Positions 25,742 through 34,360 of a stretch of DNA of 37,631 bases are shown here, piece by piece (position 1 is the first letter of the stretch; each line of letters starts with the position of its first letter). The stretch is from Pseudomonadota bacterium (GTDB lineage: Bacteria; Pseudomonadota; Gammaproteobacteria; Burkholderiales; Gallionellaceae). The translations under genes were made by a program, and so were the position numbers. The DNA is taken from assembly GCA_021782365.1 (NCBI GenBank), contig JAJXVB010000017.1, positions 1-37,631 of the forward strand, in the 5' to 3' direction. Under the pieces are notes generated by a model, which saw only the letters and a list, made by a program, of their open reading frames with translations, was not told the origin of the DNA and did not search any database.

Positions 25742-27652
25742 ATGGGAAAGATCATCGGCATTGACCTCGGCACAACCAACTCTTGCGTCGCCATCATGGA
25801 AAACGGCAAGAGCAAGGTCATCGAAAACGCGGAAGGCGCGCGAACCACGCCTTCGATCATCGCCTACATGGAAGATGGCGAGGTTCTGGTCGGCGCACCG
25901 GCCAAGCGCCAGGCAGTCACCAACCCCAAGAACACGCTGTTCGGCGTGAAGCGCCTGATCGGCCGCCGCTTCGAGGAACCCATGGTGCAGAAGGACATCG
26001 GCATGGTGCCCTACACCATCACCAAGGCGAAGAACGGTGACGCATGGGTCAAGGTGCGCGACAAGGAGATCGCGCCTCCCGAAGTTTCCGCACAGGTGCT
26101 GATGAAGATGAAGAAGACCGCCGAAGACTATCTCGGCGAGCCCGTGACTGAAGCGGTCATCACCGTTCCGGCCTATTTCAACGATTCACAGCGTCAGGCC
26201 ACCAAGGATGCAGGCCGCATCGCGGGTCTCGATGTGAAGCGCATCATCAACGAACCGACCGCTGCAGCCCTGGCCTTTGGTCTGGACAAGCAGGAAGGCG
26301 ACCGCAAGATCGCGGTGTATGACCTGGGTGGCGGCACGTTCGACATCTCGATCATCGACATCGCGGAGATCGAAGGCGAACACCAGTTCGAGGTTCTTTC
26401 CACCAATGGCGACACCTTTCTGGGCGGCGAAGACTTCGACATGCGCGTGATCGAGCATCTGATCGAAGAGTTCAAGAAGGATAGCGGCATAGACCTGAAG
26501 AAGGACATGCTGGCGTTGCAGCGCCTGAAGGATGCCGCAGAAAAGGCCAAGATCGAACTTTCAAGCGCACAGCAGACCGAAGTGAACCTGCCCTACATCA
26601 CGGCTGACGCGACCGGCCCCAAGCATCTGGCGGTGAAGATCACGCGCGCCAAGCTCGAAAGCCTGGTCGACGAACTGATCGAAAGAACCATGGAGCCATG
26701 CAAGATCGCGCTCAAGGATGCGGGCGTATCCGCATCTGACATCGCTGACGTGATCCTGGTCGGTGGCCAGTCTCGCATGCCCAAGGTTCAGGAGAAAGTG
26801 AAGGCTTTCTTCGGCAAGGAACCGCGCAAGGACGTAAACCCTGACGAGGCTGTCGCAGTGGGCGCCGCGATCCAGGGCGGCGTGCTGCAGGGCGAAGTCA
26901 AGGACGTGCTGCTGCTCGACGTGACCCCGCTGTCCCTTGGCATCGAGACCATGGGCGGCGTGATGACCAAGCTCATCAAGAAGAACACCACGATACCGAC
27001 CAAGGCGTCCCAGGTGTTCTCGACCGCGGATGACAACCAGAACGCCGTGACCATACATGTGCTGCAGGGCGAGCGCGATGTCGCATCCGGCAACAAGAGC
27101 CTGGGGCAGTTCAACCTGACCGACATCCCGCCCGCACCGCGCGGCATGCCGCAGATCGAGGTTACCTTCAACATCGACGCGAACGGCATACTGCACGTTT
27201 CAGCGAAGGACAAGGCGACCAACAAGGAAGCGAACATCACGATCAAGGCGAGCTCGGGGCTCTCCGAAGACGAGATCAACCGCATGGTGCAGGATGCCGA
27301 AACGCATGCCGACGAGGACAGGAAGGCGCTGGAGCTCGTGACTGCGCGCAACCAGTTGGACAGCCTGATCCACTCGACCAGCAAGTCCTTGAAGGAATAC
27401 GGCGAGCAGCTGGCTGCAGACGAGAAGTCCGCAATCGAAGCGGCCCTGAAGGAAGCCGAGGAAGCGGTGAAGAGCGACGACAAGGATGCGATCGAAGCCA
27501 AGACCGAAGCATTGGCCACAGCAGCCCAGAAGCTTGGCGAGAAGATGTACGCCGCCGAGCAGGCGAAGGCACAGGGTGCTGCCGCCGAGCCTGCGAAGGA
27601 AGAAGGCGATGTGGTCGACGCCGAGTTCACCGAGGTAAAGGACCAGAAATAA
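25742..27652 (+). CDS. dnaK: Molecular chaperone DnaK (Hsp70)
   Basis: ATP-dependent Hsp70 chaperone of the cytoplasm. The 636-residue protein begins [19 protein letters not shown], with the phosphate-1 loop, then [14 protein letters not shown] (phosphate 2) near 193 and [11 protein letters not shown] (adenosine motif) near 340. The linker [14 protein letters not shown] precedes the substrate-binding domain. The C-terminus ends [13 protein letters not shown], like the EEVKDKK tail of E. coli. I chose ATG 25742 because AAAGGA (25727-25732) is its Shine-Dalgarno; the upstream TTG 25724 is not needed. Confidence 0.99.
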   Translation: MGKIIGIDLGTTNSCVAIMENGKSKVIENAEGARTTPSIIAYMEDGEVLVGAPAKRQAVTNPKNTLFGVKRLIGRRFEEPMVQKDIGMVPYTITKAKNGDAWVKVRDKEIAPPEVSAQVLMKMKKTAEDYLGEPVTEAVITVPAYFNDSQRQATKDAGRIAGLDVKRIINEPTAAALAFGLDKQEGDRKIAVYDLGGGTFDISIIDIAEIEGEHQFEVLSTNGDTFLGGEDFDMRVIEHLIEEFKKDSGIDLKKDMLALQRLKDAAEKAKIELSSAQQTEVNLPYITADATGPKHLAVKITRAKLESLVDELIERTMEPCKIALKDAGVSASDIADVILVGGQSRMPKVQEKVKAFFGKEPRKDVNPDEAVAVGAAIQGGVLQGEVKDVLLLDVTPLSLGIETMGGVMTKLIKKNTTIPTKASQVFSTADDNQNAVTIHVLQGERDVASGNKSLGQFNLTDIPPAPRGMPQIEVTFNIDANGILHVSAKDKATNKEANITIKASSGLSEDEINRMVQDAETHADEDRKALELVTARNQLDSLIHSTSKSLKEYGEQLAADEKSAIEAALKEAEEAVKSDDKDAIEAKTEALATAAQKLGEKMYAAEQAKAQGAAAEPAKEEGDVVDAEFTEVKDQK

Positions 27653-27665
27653 GGAACGTGGATTG

Positions 27666-27692
27666 GGGATCGAGGTCAAATTTCTCGATCCC
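27666..27692 (+). repeat. Inverted repeat between dnaK and dnaJ
   Basis: GGGATCGAG (27666-27674) and CTCGATCCC (27684-27692) form a perfect 9-bp hairpin with a 9-base loop, 13 bases after the dnaK stop. No T run follows, so it is not a classical terminator. The flanking GATTGGGGATC is the same GGGGATT-type motif seen at the truA/trpF junction. Confidence 0.7.
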
Positions 27693-27719
27693 GATTCCAA
27701 CCCAAAAACTAAATCATTC

Positions 27720-27780
27720 AGGAGCAAAGATAGAGGAGCATGGAACGAGGTCGCCATTAGGTAACCCAGTCCTTGCTCCT
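27720..27780 (+). promoter_or_regulatory. dnaJ leader with alternative hairpins and a tiny open frame
   Basis: AGGAGCA occurs at 27720-27726 and again at 27734-27740. Both copies are complementary to TGCTCCT at 27774-27780, so two mutually exclusive hairpins can form. The second copy also precedes an ATG (27740) that opens a six-codon frame (MERGRH, stop 27758-27760). dnaJ starts at 27794 with no obvious Shine-Dalgarno. A regulatory role is inferred only. Confidence 0.35.
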
Positions 27781-27793
27781 CCATCCTTTCAGC

Positions 27794-28918
27794 ATGAGCA
27801 AAAAAGACTATTACGAAGTGCTGGGCGTCAATCGCGACGCCTCTGAAGAAGAGATCAAGAAGGCTTATCGCAAGCTTGCGATGAAGCATCACCCTGACCG
27901 CAATCCGGACAACCCGAAGGCGGAAGAACACTTCAAGGAAGCCAAGGAAGCCTACGAGACCCTGTCCGATGCACAGAAGCGCGCGGCCTACGATCAGTAC
28001 GGGCACGCCGCATTCGAAGCGGGCGGCATGGGTGGCGGAAATCCTTTCGGCGCGGGCGCGCAGGGTTTCGACTTTTCAGACATCTTCGGCGATATCTTCG
28101 GCGGCGGAAGAGGCGGCTCGCGCAGCAATGTGCAACGCGGCGCAGACCTGCGCTACAACCTCGAGATCACGCTGGAGCAGGCGGCTCGCGGCACCGAGAC
28201 CCAGATCCGCGTGCCCGCGATGGAAGAATGCGAGACCTGTCACGGCTCGGGTGCGAAGCCTGGCACCTCCGCCACAACCTGCACGACCTGCGGCGGGCAT
28301 GGCCAGGTGCGCATGCAGCAGGGATTCTTCTCGATACAGCAGACCTGCCCGCGCTGCCACGGCAGCGGCAAGATGATCTCCTCTCCGTGCAAATCCTGCA
28401 ACGGCAGCGGGCGCGTCAAGAAGCACAAGACGCTGGCCGTGAAAATACCGCCCGGCGTGGACAACGACGACCGCATCCGTCTATCCGGCGAAGGCGAGCA
28501 CGGGGCCAACGGCGGACCGGCAGGGGATCTTTATGTGGTGATTCACGTGAAGCCTCATGCGGTGTTCCAGCGCGACCACAACGATCTGCATTGCGAGATG
28601 CCGATCAGCTTCAGCACCGCAGCGCTGGGCGGCGAGATCGAAATCCCGACCTTGGACGGCAAGGCGCACATCAAGATTCCGGCAGAGACGCAGAGCGGCA
28701 AGGTATTCAGGTTGCGCGGAAAGGGCATCAAGGGCGTGCGCAGTTCGACGCACGGCGACCTGCACTGCCATGTGATCGTCGAAACGCCGGTCAACCTGAC
28801 CGACCGGCAGAAGGAATTGCTGCAGGAATTCGAAAGCATCAATCAGCAGAACAGCGATCACCACAATCCGCGCGCCAAGTCCTGGATGAACAAGGTCAAG
28901 GACTTCTTCGGGCAATGA
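27794..28918 (+). CDS. dnaJ: Co-chaperone DnaJ (Hsp40)
   Basis: Stimulates DnaK ATPase and delivers substrates. The 374-residue protein starts [20 protein letters not shown] at ATG 27794; the TTG at 27773 would add seven unrelated residues. The J domain has HPDRN near 33-37, followed by a G/F-rich region (about 75-115). Four zinc-binding CxxCxGxG repeats follow ([32 protein letters not shown]) and then the C-terminal substrate domain. The stop lies three bases from the convergent response-regulator stop. Confidence 0.98.
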   Translation: MSKKDYYEVLGVNRDASEEEIKKAYRKLAMKHHPDRNPDNPKAEEHFKEAKEAYETLSDAQKRAAYDQYGHAAFEAGGMGGGNPFGAGAQGFDFSDIFGDIFGGGRGGSRSNVQRGADLRYNLEITLEQAARGTETQIRVPAMEECETCHGSGAKPGTSATTCTTCGGHGQVRMQQGFFSIQQTCPRCHGSGKMISSPCKSCNGSGRVKKHKTLAVKIPPGVDNDDRIRLSGEGEHGANGGPAGDLYVVIHVKPHAVFQRDHNDLHCEMPISFSTAALGGEIEIPTLDGKAHIKIPAETQSGKVFRLRGKGIKGVRSSTHGDLHCHVIVETPVNLTDRQKELLQEFESINQQNSDHHNPRAKSWMNKVKDFFGQ

Positions 28919-28921
28919 CGG

Positions 28922-29569
28922 CTATACGCTGTCCGGCAGTTCCAGCAGGTGATGCCGGATCGCGTAATGGATAAGTTCCGCGCTGCTCGTCATCTGCATC
29001 TTCTGCAGGATGCGCGCCTTGTGGGTGCTGACGGTCTTCACGCTCAAAGAGAGTTCATCGGCGATGCTGCCAAGCGACTCTCCCGAGACGATCATCCTGA
29101 ATATCTGGAATTCGCGGTCGGACAGCAGCGTGTGCGGTTCAATCTCATGATTGCCATGCAGCTCTAGCGCAAGGCGTTCCGCCACACCGGGGCTTATGAA
29201 CATGCCGCCTCCCGCCACCTTGCGGATCGCCAAGACCAGCTGATCGGGCGCGCTCTCCTTGGTCAGATATCCGCGCGCGCCCGCCTTCAGCGCCCTGACC
29301 GCATACTGTTCTTCCTTGTGCATGCTGAGCACCAGCATCGCGAGTTTCGGATGCTCGTCCTTCACCATCTTCAAAAGCTCTATCCCGCTCCTGCCCGGCA
29401 TCGCCATGTCGGTGAGCAGAAGATCGTAGGGTTGTTCGCGCAATTTCTTGAGAACTTCGATACCATCTGCCGCCTCGCCCGCAACGACGAAATCCGCATG
29501 CTCCGAAAGCATCTGCTTCAGGCCGTTCCTGACGACGGCATGGTCGTCCGCGATCAATATCCTGATCAA
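28922..29569 (-). CDS. NarL/FixJ-type response regulator (REC + LuxR HTH)
   Basis: A 215-residue DNA-binding response regulator. The receiver has the acidic pair D8/D9 and the phospho-acceptor D54 in LLTDMAMPGRSG, with Lys in GYLTKESAP near 105. A LuxR-type HTH covers about 145-210 (LSDREFQIFRMIVSGESLGSIADELSLSV, split across the recognition helix). It is the last gene of a packed signalling group and overlaps the kinase gene upstream by four bases, so the HisKA_3 kinase is its likely partner. Target genes are not evident. Confidence 0.94.
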   Translation of the reverse strand: MIRILIADDHAVVRNGLKQMLSEHADFVVAGEAADGIEVLKKLREQPYDLLLTDMAMPGRSGIELLKMVKDEHPKLAMLVLSMHKEEQYAVRALKAGARGYLTKESAPDQLVLAIRKVAGGGMFISPGVAERLALELHGNHEIEPHTLLSDREFQIFRMIVSGESLGSIADELSLSVKTVSTHKARILQKMQMTSSAELIHYAIRHHLLELPDSV

Positions 29570-31068
29570 GGCTTGTCTCCCTGCTTGATCGGCAGGATCA
29601 CTTCCACGCGCACCCCTTCTCCTGGCTTGCTGTGAAATTCGACACTCCCTCCCACGCCGCGCGCTCTTTCCTGCATGCCCAGCATGCCGAAGGAATTGCG
29701 TCTCATCGCATGCGCTTCAGGCATGCCTTTCCCGTCATCGGCAACAGACACCATTAGCTTGTCGTCCCTGCAGCGAAATTTCACTTCGACCATTTCTGCC
29801 TCGGCATGGCGCGCAACATTGGTCAAACATTCCTGCACGATGCGGAAAGCAGCCGTGGACAGATCCTTTTCCAGAAAGTAGTCTTGATCATCGATGCAAC
29901 ATCCCGGCTCGCACATGTCGAAACCGCAGGAAACCGCAATGCCGGTGCGGCGGCCAAACTCCTCGGTCAGCCACTCGACTGCCGCAACCAGGCCAAGATC
30001 GTCCAGCATCACGGGGCGCAAATCCGCCGCCACCCTGCGCATCGCATCCACTGTCTCGTCGATCAGCCGGAACATCGAGGCCATCTTGTCGGAAACACCG
30101 GGAAGATCAAGCGGCAGGTTCGATTCCAGCCACTTCGCATCCATCTTGATGCCCATCAGCATCTGCCCAAGCTCGTCGTGCAATTCGCGCGCGATGCGGG
30201 TGCGCTCCTCTTCCCTCGCCTTCTCGAAATAGGCGGTCAGCTCCCTCAGCTTCCTGCTCGACTCGATGAGTTCCCACTCTGCCTGCTTGCGCTCCGTGAT
30301 GTCCTGAAAGGCGATCACGGCAGCCACGGCCCTGCCCTTTTCGACCATCGCGCTGGCGGCGACGGATACCGGTATCAGGGAGCCGTCCTTGCACCAGAAT
30401 ACGTCTTCCTCAGTCCGCCTTATTCCGTCTTGCATCAGCAGGGCGGGAGACCAATAGTCGGGTTGCTGGTGAAGCGGCCCATCCTGATTAAGGGAGTGGA
30501 TCACGCCGTGCACGTTACAGTCACGCAACTCCTTCTGGGTCCAGCCGAGCAGGCGTTCTGCTTCAGGATTCATGAACATCAGCCTTCCAGATTCATCTAA
30601 TACGACCACCCCTTCCCCGAGAGATGATGTGATGCCATTCAACAGTTTTTCGCTCGCGAGCAGCGCTTCCTGCGCCTTGCGATGTTCACGCCTGATGGCC
30701 GCATCCTTGAGCTCGCGCTTGATCGCGGGAACCAGCCTTGCGAGGCTGTTCTTCATCACGAAATCGCTGCAACCTTCCTTCATCAAGGAAACCGCGCTTT
30801 CCTCGCCTATGCAGCCCGACACGATGATGAATGGAATGTCCTTGCCCGTTTCGCGCAGCACGGAAAGCGCACTGACGGCACCGAATCTCGGAAGATTGAA
30901 GTCCGAGATCACCACATCCCAGTCGCCTGAAGACAAGGCCCTGCTCATCTCCTCTTCGGTTTCAACCCTGGTCAAACTTGTGTCAAATCCACCCTCGATG
31001 AGGGATGCCAAGACCAGCTCTGCATCGTCCTGAGAGTCCTCGACCAACAAGACGCGCAGATTTTTCAT
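29566..31068 (-). CDS. Receiver-PAS-histidine kinase (HisKA_3, NarL-type)
   Basis: A 500-residue soluble kinase with a receiver at the N-terminus: phospho-acceptor D56 in VISDFNLPRFG and the segment IPFIIVSG near 78-84. A PAS domain lies at about 137-258. The HisKA_3 dimerisation domain has the phospho-accepting H297 in ARELHDELGQ, and a HATPase domain follows with DDGKGMPEAHAM and FGMLGMQERARGVGG. No membrane segment is seen. The N-terminal receiver suggests it is itself controlled by an upstream kinase. It overlaps both neighbours by four bases, and the NarL-type regulator downstream is the obvious output. Confidence 0.92.
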   Translation of the reverse strand: MKNLRVLLVEDSQDDAELVLASLIEGGFDTSLTRVETEEEMSRALSSGDWDVVISDFNLPRFGAVSALSVLRETGKDIPFIIVSGCIGEESAVSLMKEGCSDFVMKNSLARLVPAIKRELKDAAIRREHRKAQEALLASEKLLNGITSSLGEGVVVLDESGRLMFMNPEAERLLGWTQKELRDCNVHGVIHSLNQDGPLHQQPDYWSPALLMQDGIRRTEEDVFWCKDGSLIPVSVAASAMVEKGRAVAAVIAFQDITERKQAEWELIESSRKLRELTAYFEKAREEERTRIARELHDELGQMLMGIKMDAKWLESNLPLDLPGVSDKMASMFRLIDETVDAMRRVAADLRPVMLDDLGLVAAVEWLTEEFGRRTGIAVSCGFDMCEPGCCIDDQDYFLEKDLSTAAFRIVQECLTNVARHAEAEMVEVKFRCRDDKLMVSVADDGKGMPEAHAMRRNSFGMLGMQERARGVGGSVEFHSKPGEGVRVEVILPIKQGDKP

Positions 31069-31511
31069 CTCTTCAACGCGGGGGAGGTCTGGTTCAATAC
31101 CAGCCAGTAGAGGCCAAGCTGGCGCACCGCTTCGACGAACTGAAGGTAGTCGACCGGCTTTTGTATGTAGCTGCTTGCCCCCAGGGAATAGCTGTCAATC
31201 AGGTCCTGCTCATGCCGGCTGGAAGTCAGGATGACAACGGGAAGCTGCTTCGTCCTCTCGTCCGAACGGATGCGCTGCAGCACTTCGAGACCATCCACCT
31301 TGGGCAGCTTCAGGTCAAGCAGCACGACCTGGGGAAGATCGTTCATTTCACGGTCTGCATATTTTCCCGTAACAAAGAGATAGTCGAGCGCCTCCTGTCC
31401 ATCGCGCACGACAACGAGCTCATTGGCAAGATGGCACTCCTCGAAGGCGATCCGTGTCAGCTCCTCGTCGTCCGGGTTGTCTTCCACCAGCAACACGATT
31501 TTCTTATCCAT
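31065..31511 (-). CDS. Single-domain response regulator (Rcp1-like)
   Basis: A 148-residue stand-alone receiver of the Rcp1 type found beside phytochrome-like kinases. Acidic residues E10/D11 and the phospho-acceptor D66 (VVLLDLKLPKVDGLEVL) are intact. The switch region LPVVILTSSRHEQD and the lysine in YIQKPVDYLQF are conserved. With no output domain it probably shuttles phosphate or acts by protein contact. It begins two bases after the CHASE kinase, its likely donor, and overlaps the downstream kinase by four bases. Confidence 0.93.
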   Translation of the reverse strand: MDKKIVLLVEDNPDDEELTRIAFEECHLANELVVVRDGQEALDYLFVTGKYADREMNDLPQVVLLDLKLPKVDGLEVLQRIRSDERTKQLPVVILTSSRHEQDLIDSYSLGASSYIQKPVDYLQFVEAVRQLGLYWLVLNQTSPALKR

Positions 31512-31513
31512 TC

Positions 31514-34285
31514 TTATCTCTCCGCGATTCTCTGGGGAATTGTAAAGTAAAAATTAGCTCCCATGCCTTCCTTGGCCTCCGCCCATATCTTGCCCTGATG
31601 CCTGTGTACGATGCGCTGAACGGTGGCAAGCCCTATGCCTGTGCCGGAAAATTCATCCGTTCCGTGCAAACGCTGGAATGCGCCGAAAAGTTTCTGCGCA
31701 TAATCCATGTTGAATCCCGCCCCGTTGTCTCGCACAAAAAAGGCCTGCTCCCCCTCGCGTTCACAGCTTCCGAACTCGATCCTGGCATCGGATTTCTTTC
31801 CGGTAAACTTGTAGGCATTGCCCAGCAGGTTGTCCAGCACCACGCGCATCAGCCCCGGATCGGCATAGCAGAAAAGATCAGGCTGCACGACGAAACTCAC
31901 CTGCCTTGAAGGATCGGTCTTCCTGATCTCATCCATCACCAGCATTGCGATCGCGCTCAAATCGATCTGCTCGCGCTTGATCTGGGTGCGCGTGACCCGC
32001 GCAAGCCTCAAGAGATCGTCGATCAGTTGCCCCATGCGCTGACTCGCACGTCTCACCCTTTCCATGTAGTCCCGTCCGGTTTCATCGAGCTGGTCCTGCA
32101 ATTTCTTGGCCAGTATCTGACTGAAACCATCTATGCTGCGAAGCGGCGCGCGCAGATCGTGGGATACAGAATAGCTGAACGCCTCGAGTTCGCGGTTGAC
32201 CTCTTCCAACTGGCGAGTGCGTTCCTGCACCTTGCGCTCGAGATCCCGGTTCAATTGTCTGATCTCCTCTTCAGCCTTCTGCCTTTGATCCCTGTTCTCA
32301 ATGGCATTCAACGCAAAGCTCACGTCATGAGACATGTCCGTCATCAGTTGCACCATCTCTGGCGTGAAAAAATGCTTGTGTTCGGCATAGGTATTGAGCA
32401 CGCCTACGACATTACCCTCTCCATCGTTTATCGGAAATCCGGAGGAAGAAAGATAGCCGCGCTTTAGCGCTTCATCGCGCCAGGGCTCCATGATGGGATC
32501 GTTCTCGATGTCATCGCAGATCACAGGAGCGCCTGTGCGCACCATGATGCCGATCGGACCATTCCCTGTTCTTTCGTCGTTTAGACGGATGTTGAGCCTT
32601 TTGGTATAACCTTCCTCGGCGCCCGCATAGGCAACCGGAATCACAGCCTCGCGTTTTTCATCCAGCATGCCTATCCAGACTAGCCTGAAGAGCATCGAAT
32701 CTTCCGCGATTTTGCAGATCGATTTGAAGAGCTCATCCCTGTCCTTCACGCGCACGATCGCCTCGTTGGCCCTGGAGAGCAGTTCATACAGCCTTGTTAT
32801 CCTGGTTATCCTCTCTTCGCGGAGCTTGCGCTCACTGATGTCCTGGGCGAATCCCGCTGTCGCGACCACCTTGCCGTCTTCGCCAAAGACAGGCGTCTTG
32901 AAGGTCTCCATCCAGTGCAGCTCGTCCCCATCCGTCGTCTGCTCCTCCACATGCTTGGGTCTTCGGCTATTGATCACCTCTGCATCGTCTAACCGATACT
33001 TGTCCGCATATGCCTTGGGCCAGAGGTCGAGATCGGTCTTTCCTATGATGTCTTCCGCTTTTCTCCCTGAATATTCGACATACCTTTTATTGACCCTGAG
33101 AAAGCGGCCATGGGCATCCTTGAGCCATGCGATGTACGGCGAATTGTCCAGTATCGCCTTAAGCTGTCGCTCGCTCTCCTGAAAGGAGAAAGTCATCTGC
33201 TCGGCCAGCCGTTCAGCCCTAGCGCGCATGTATTCCTGGAATCGCACGATGAAGAAAAGAAGCAGGCTGATGAATAGGCCAAGATCAAAGATGATCGCGG
33301 GTGATTTGCTGCGCGCCTCGCGCTCGAAGGAAGGCAGGGATGAAGCCGTGACCAGCCAGTGATGCCCGCCGATCAGCATCCTGACAGAAGAAGTGAACTC
33401 CGGATCATCATTACGCTTATCACTGTCTTCAATGAAACTGTCGAACATCAGCGCGGATGGGTTCTTCTCCTCGCCGTCGTAGATGTGCACGTCGAGATCG
33501 GGAATACTGCGGCCTACTATCCCCTCCATCAAATCGTCCATCCTGAATGGGCTGTACACAAAGCCCTGGATGGATGAGCGGCGGCTGGCCATATCATCGT
33601 GACGCATGCCGTTCCGGTAAACCGGGAAATACATCAAGAAACCCGCCTGTTTTTTTTCTCCGGATTCCTGCACCAGCGTGACCTTGCCGGACAACGCGAT
33701 GTCGTCCGCATCGCGCGCTCGCTCCATCGCCTCTCGGCGCAGCGTTTCTGAATACATGTCGAAACCGAATGCCCGCAGATTAGCTCCTCTAAATGGTTCG
33801 ATATAGATGACAGGGGCATAGGCGTTGCGCTGCCCGGGAGGCGAAATCGCGAAATCCGGAAATCCTTCGCTGCGTATTTGGGCTATGAGCGATTTCTTCT
33901 CTGAATCGGAAATCATCGGGGCATAACCTATTCCCTGTATGCCGCCCATGTACTGATCGATCCTGAGCGATGATACATAGTCATGCCAGGCATTGCGATC
34001 GACGGATTTCGATGCGGAATAAAGCGCAGCCCCGCCTCTCAGAAGATACTCGTAGGACTGCATGCGCTGCTGTATGCGCTCTTTCACATCGTTCGTGCGC
34101 GCTGCAAACTGCGCCTCTGCAGTTTCCCGTTCCTTGTCCTGCACGACTTTCCACCCGATGGCCGTCAGAAGAAGAGAACCCGCCAACACCAGCCATGCGG
34201 AAGGCAAACGCGACATACCGAAAGACGATGTGACCTTCGACATAGAGATGGGTCTTTTTAATTCGCACGCAGATGAAATTGCCAA
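31514..34285 (-). CDS. CHASE-PAS-GAF sensor histidine kinase
   Basis: A 923-residue membrane sensor kinase. A membrane helix at about 28-48 and another at about 328-348 bracket a periplasmic CHASE domain (about 80-300, with GIQGIGYAP and PVIYIEP). Then come a PAS domain (about 370-485), a GAF domain (about 495-662), a coiled coil, and HisKA with H709 in YSVSHDLRAPLRS. The HATPase domain has DNGAGF and GTGIGLATV. The kinase core resembles phytochrome-type enzymes. I kept the TTG start at 34285 because AGGGAGG sits just upstream; ATG 34243 has no such site. CHASE ligands in bacteria are mostly unknown. Confidence 0.9.
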   Translation of the reverse strand: MAISSACELKRPISMSKVTSSFGMSRLPSAWLVLAGSLLLTAIGWKVVQDKERETAEAQFAARTNDVKERIQQRMQSYEYLLRGGAALYSASKSVDRNAWHDYVSSLRIDQYMGGIQGIGYAPMISDSEKKSLIAQIRSEGFPDFAISPPGQRNAYAPVIYIEPFRGANLRAFGFDMYSETLRREAMERARDADDIALSGKVTLVQESGEKKQAGFLMYFPVYRNGMRHDDMASRRSSIQGFVYSPFRMDDLMEGIVGRSIPDLDVHIYDGEEKNPSALMFDSFIEDSDKRNDDPEFTSSVRMLIGGHHWLVTASSLPSFEREARSKSPAIIFDLGLFISLLLFFIVRFQEYMRARAERLAEQMTFSFQESERQLKAILDNSPYIAWLKDAHGRFLRVNKRYVEYSGRKAEDIIGKTDLDLWPKAYADKYRLDDAEVINSRRPKHVEEQTTDGDELHWMETFKTPVFGEDGKVVATAGFAQDISERKLREERITRITRLYELLSRANEAIVRVKDRDELFKSICKIAEDSMLFRLVWIGMLDEKREAVIPVAYAGAEEGYTKRLNIRLNDERTGNGPIGIMVRTGAPVICDDIENDPIMEPWRDEALKRGYLSSSGFPINDGEGNVVGVLNTYAEHKHFFTPEMVQLMTDMSHDVSFALNAIENRDQRQKAEEEIRQLNRDLERKVQERTRQLEEVNRELEAFSYSVSHDLRAPLRSIDGFSQILAKKLQDQLDETGRDYMERVRRASQRMGQLIDDLLRLARVTRTQIKREQIDLSAIAMLVMDEIRKTDPSRQVSFVVQPDLFCYADPGLMRVVLDNLLGNAYKFTGKKSDARIEFGSCEREGEQAFFVRDNGAGFNMDYAQKLFGAFQRLHGTDEFSGTGIGLATVQRIVHRHQGKIWAEAKEGMGANFYFTIPQRIAER

Positions 34286-34360
34286 TGCCGTCCTCCCTTT
34301 CCGAACGGCTAGGCATGTGAACTATTGCACAGCCTCACAGATAATACAACACGCAGGCGC

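Noticed and set aside
27666..27692. Rho-independent terminator after dnaK
   Set aside because: The stem is good but no T run follows it.
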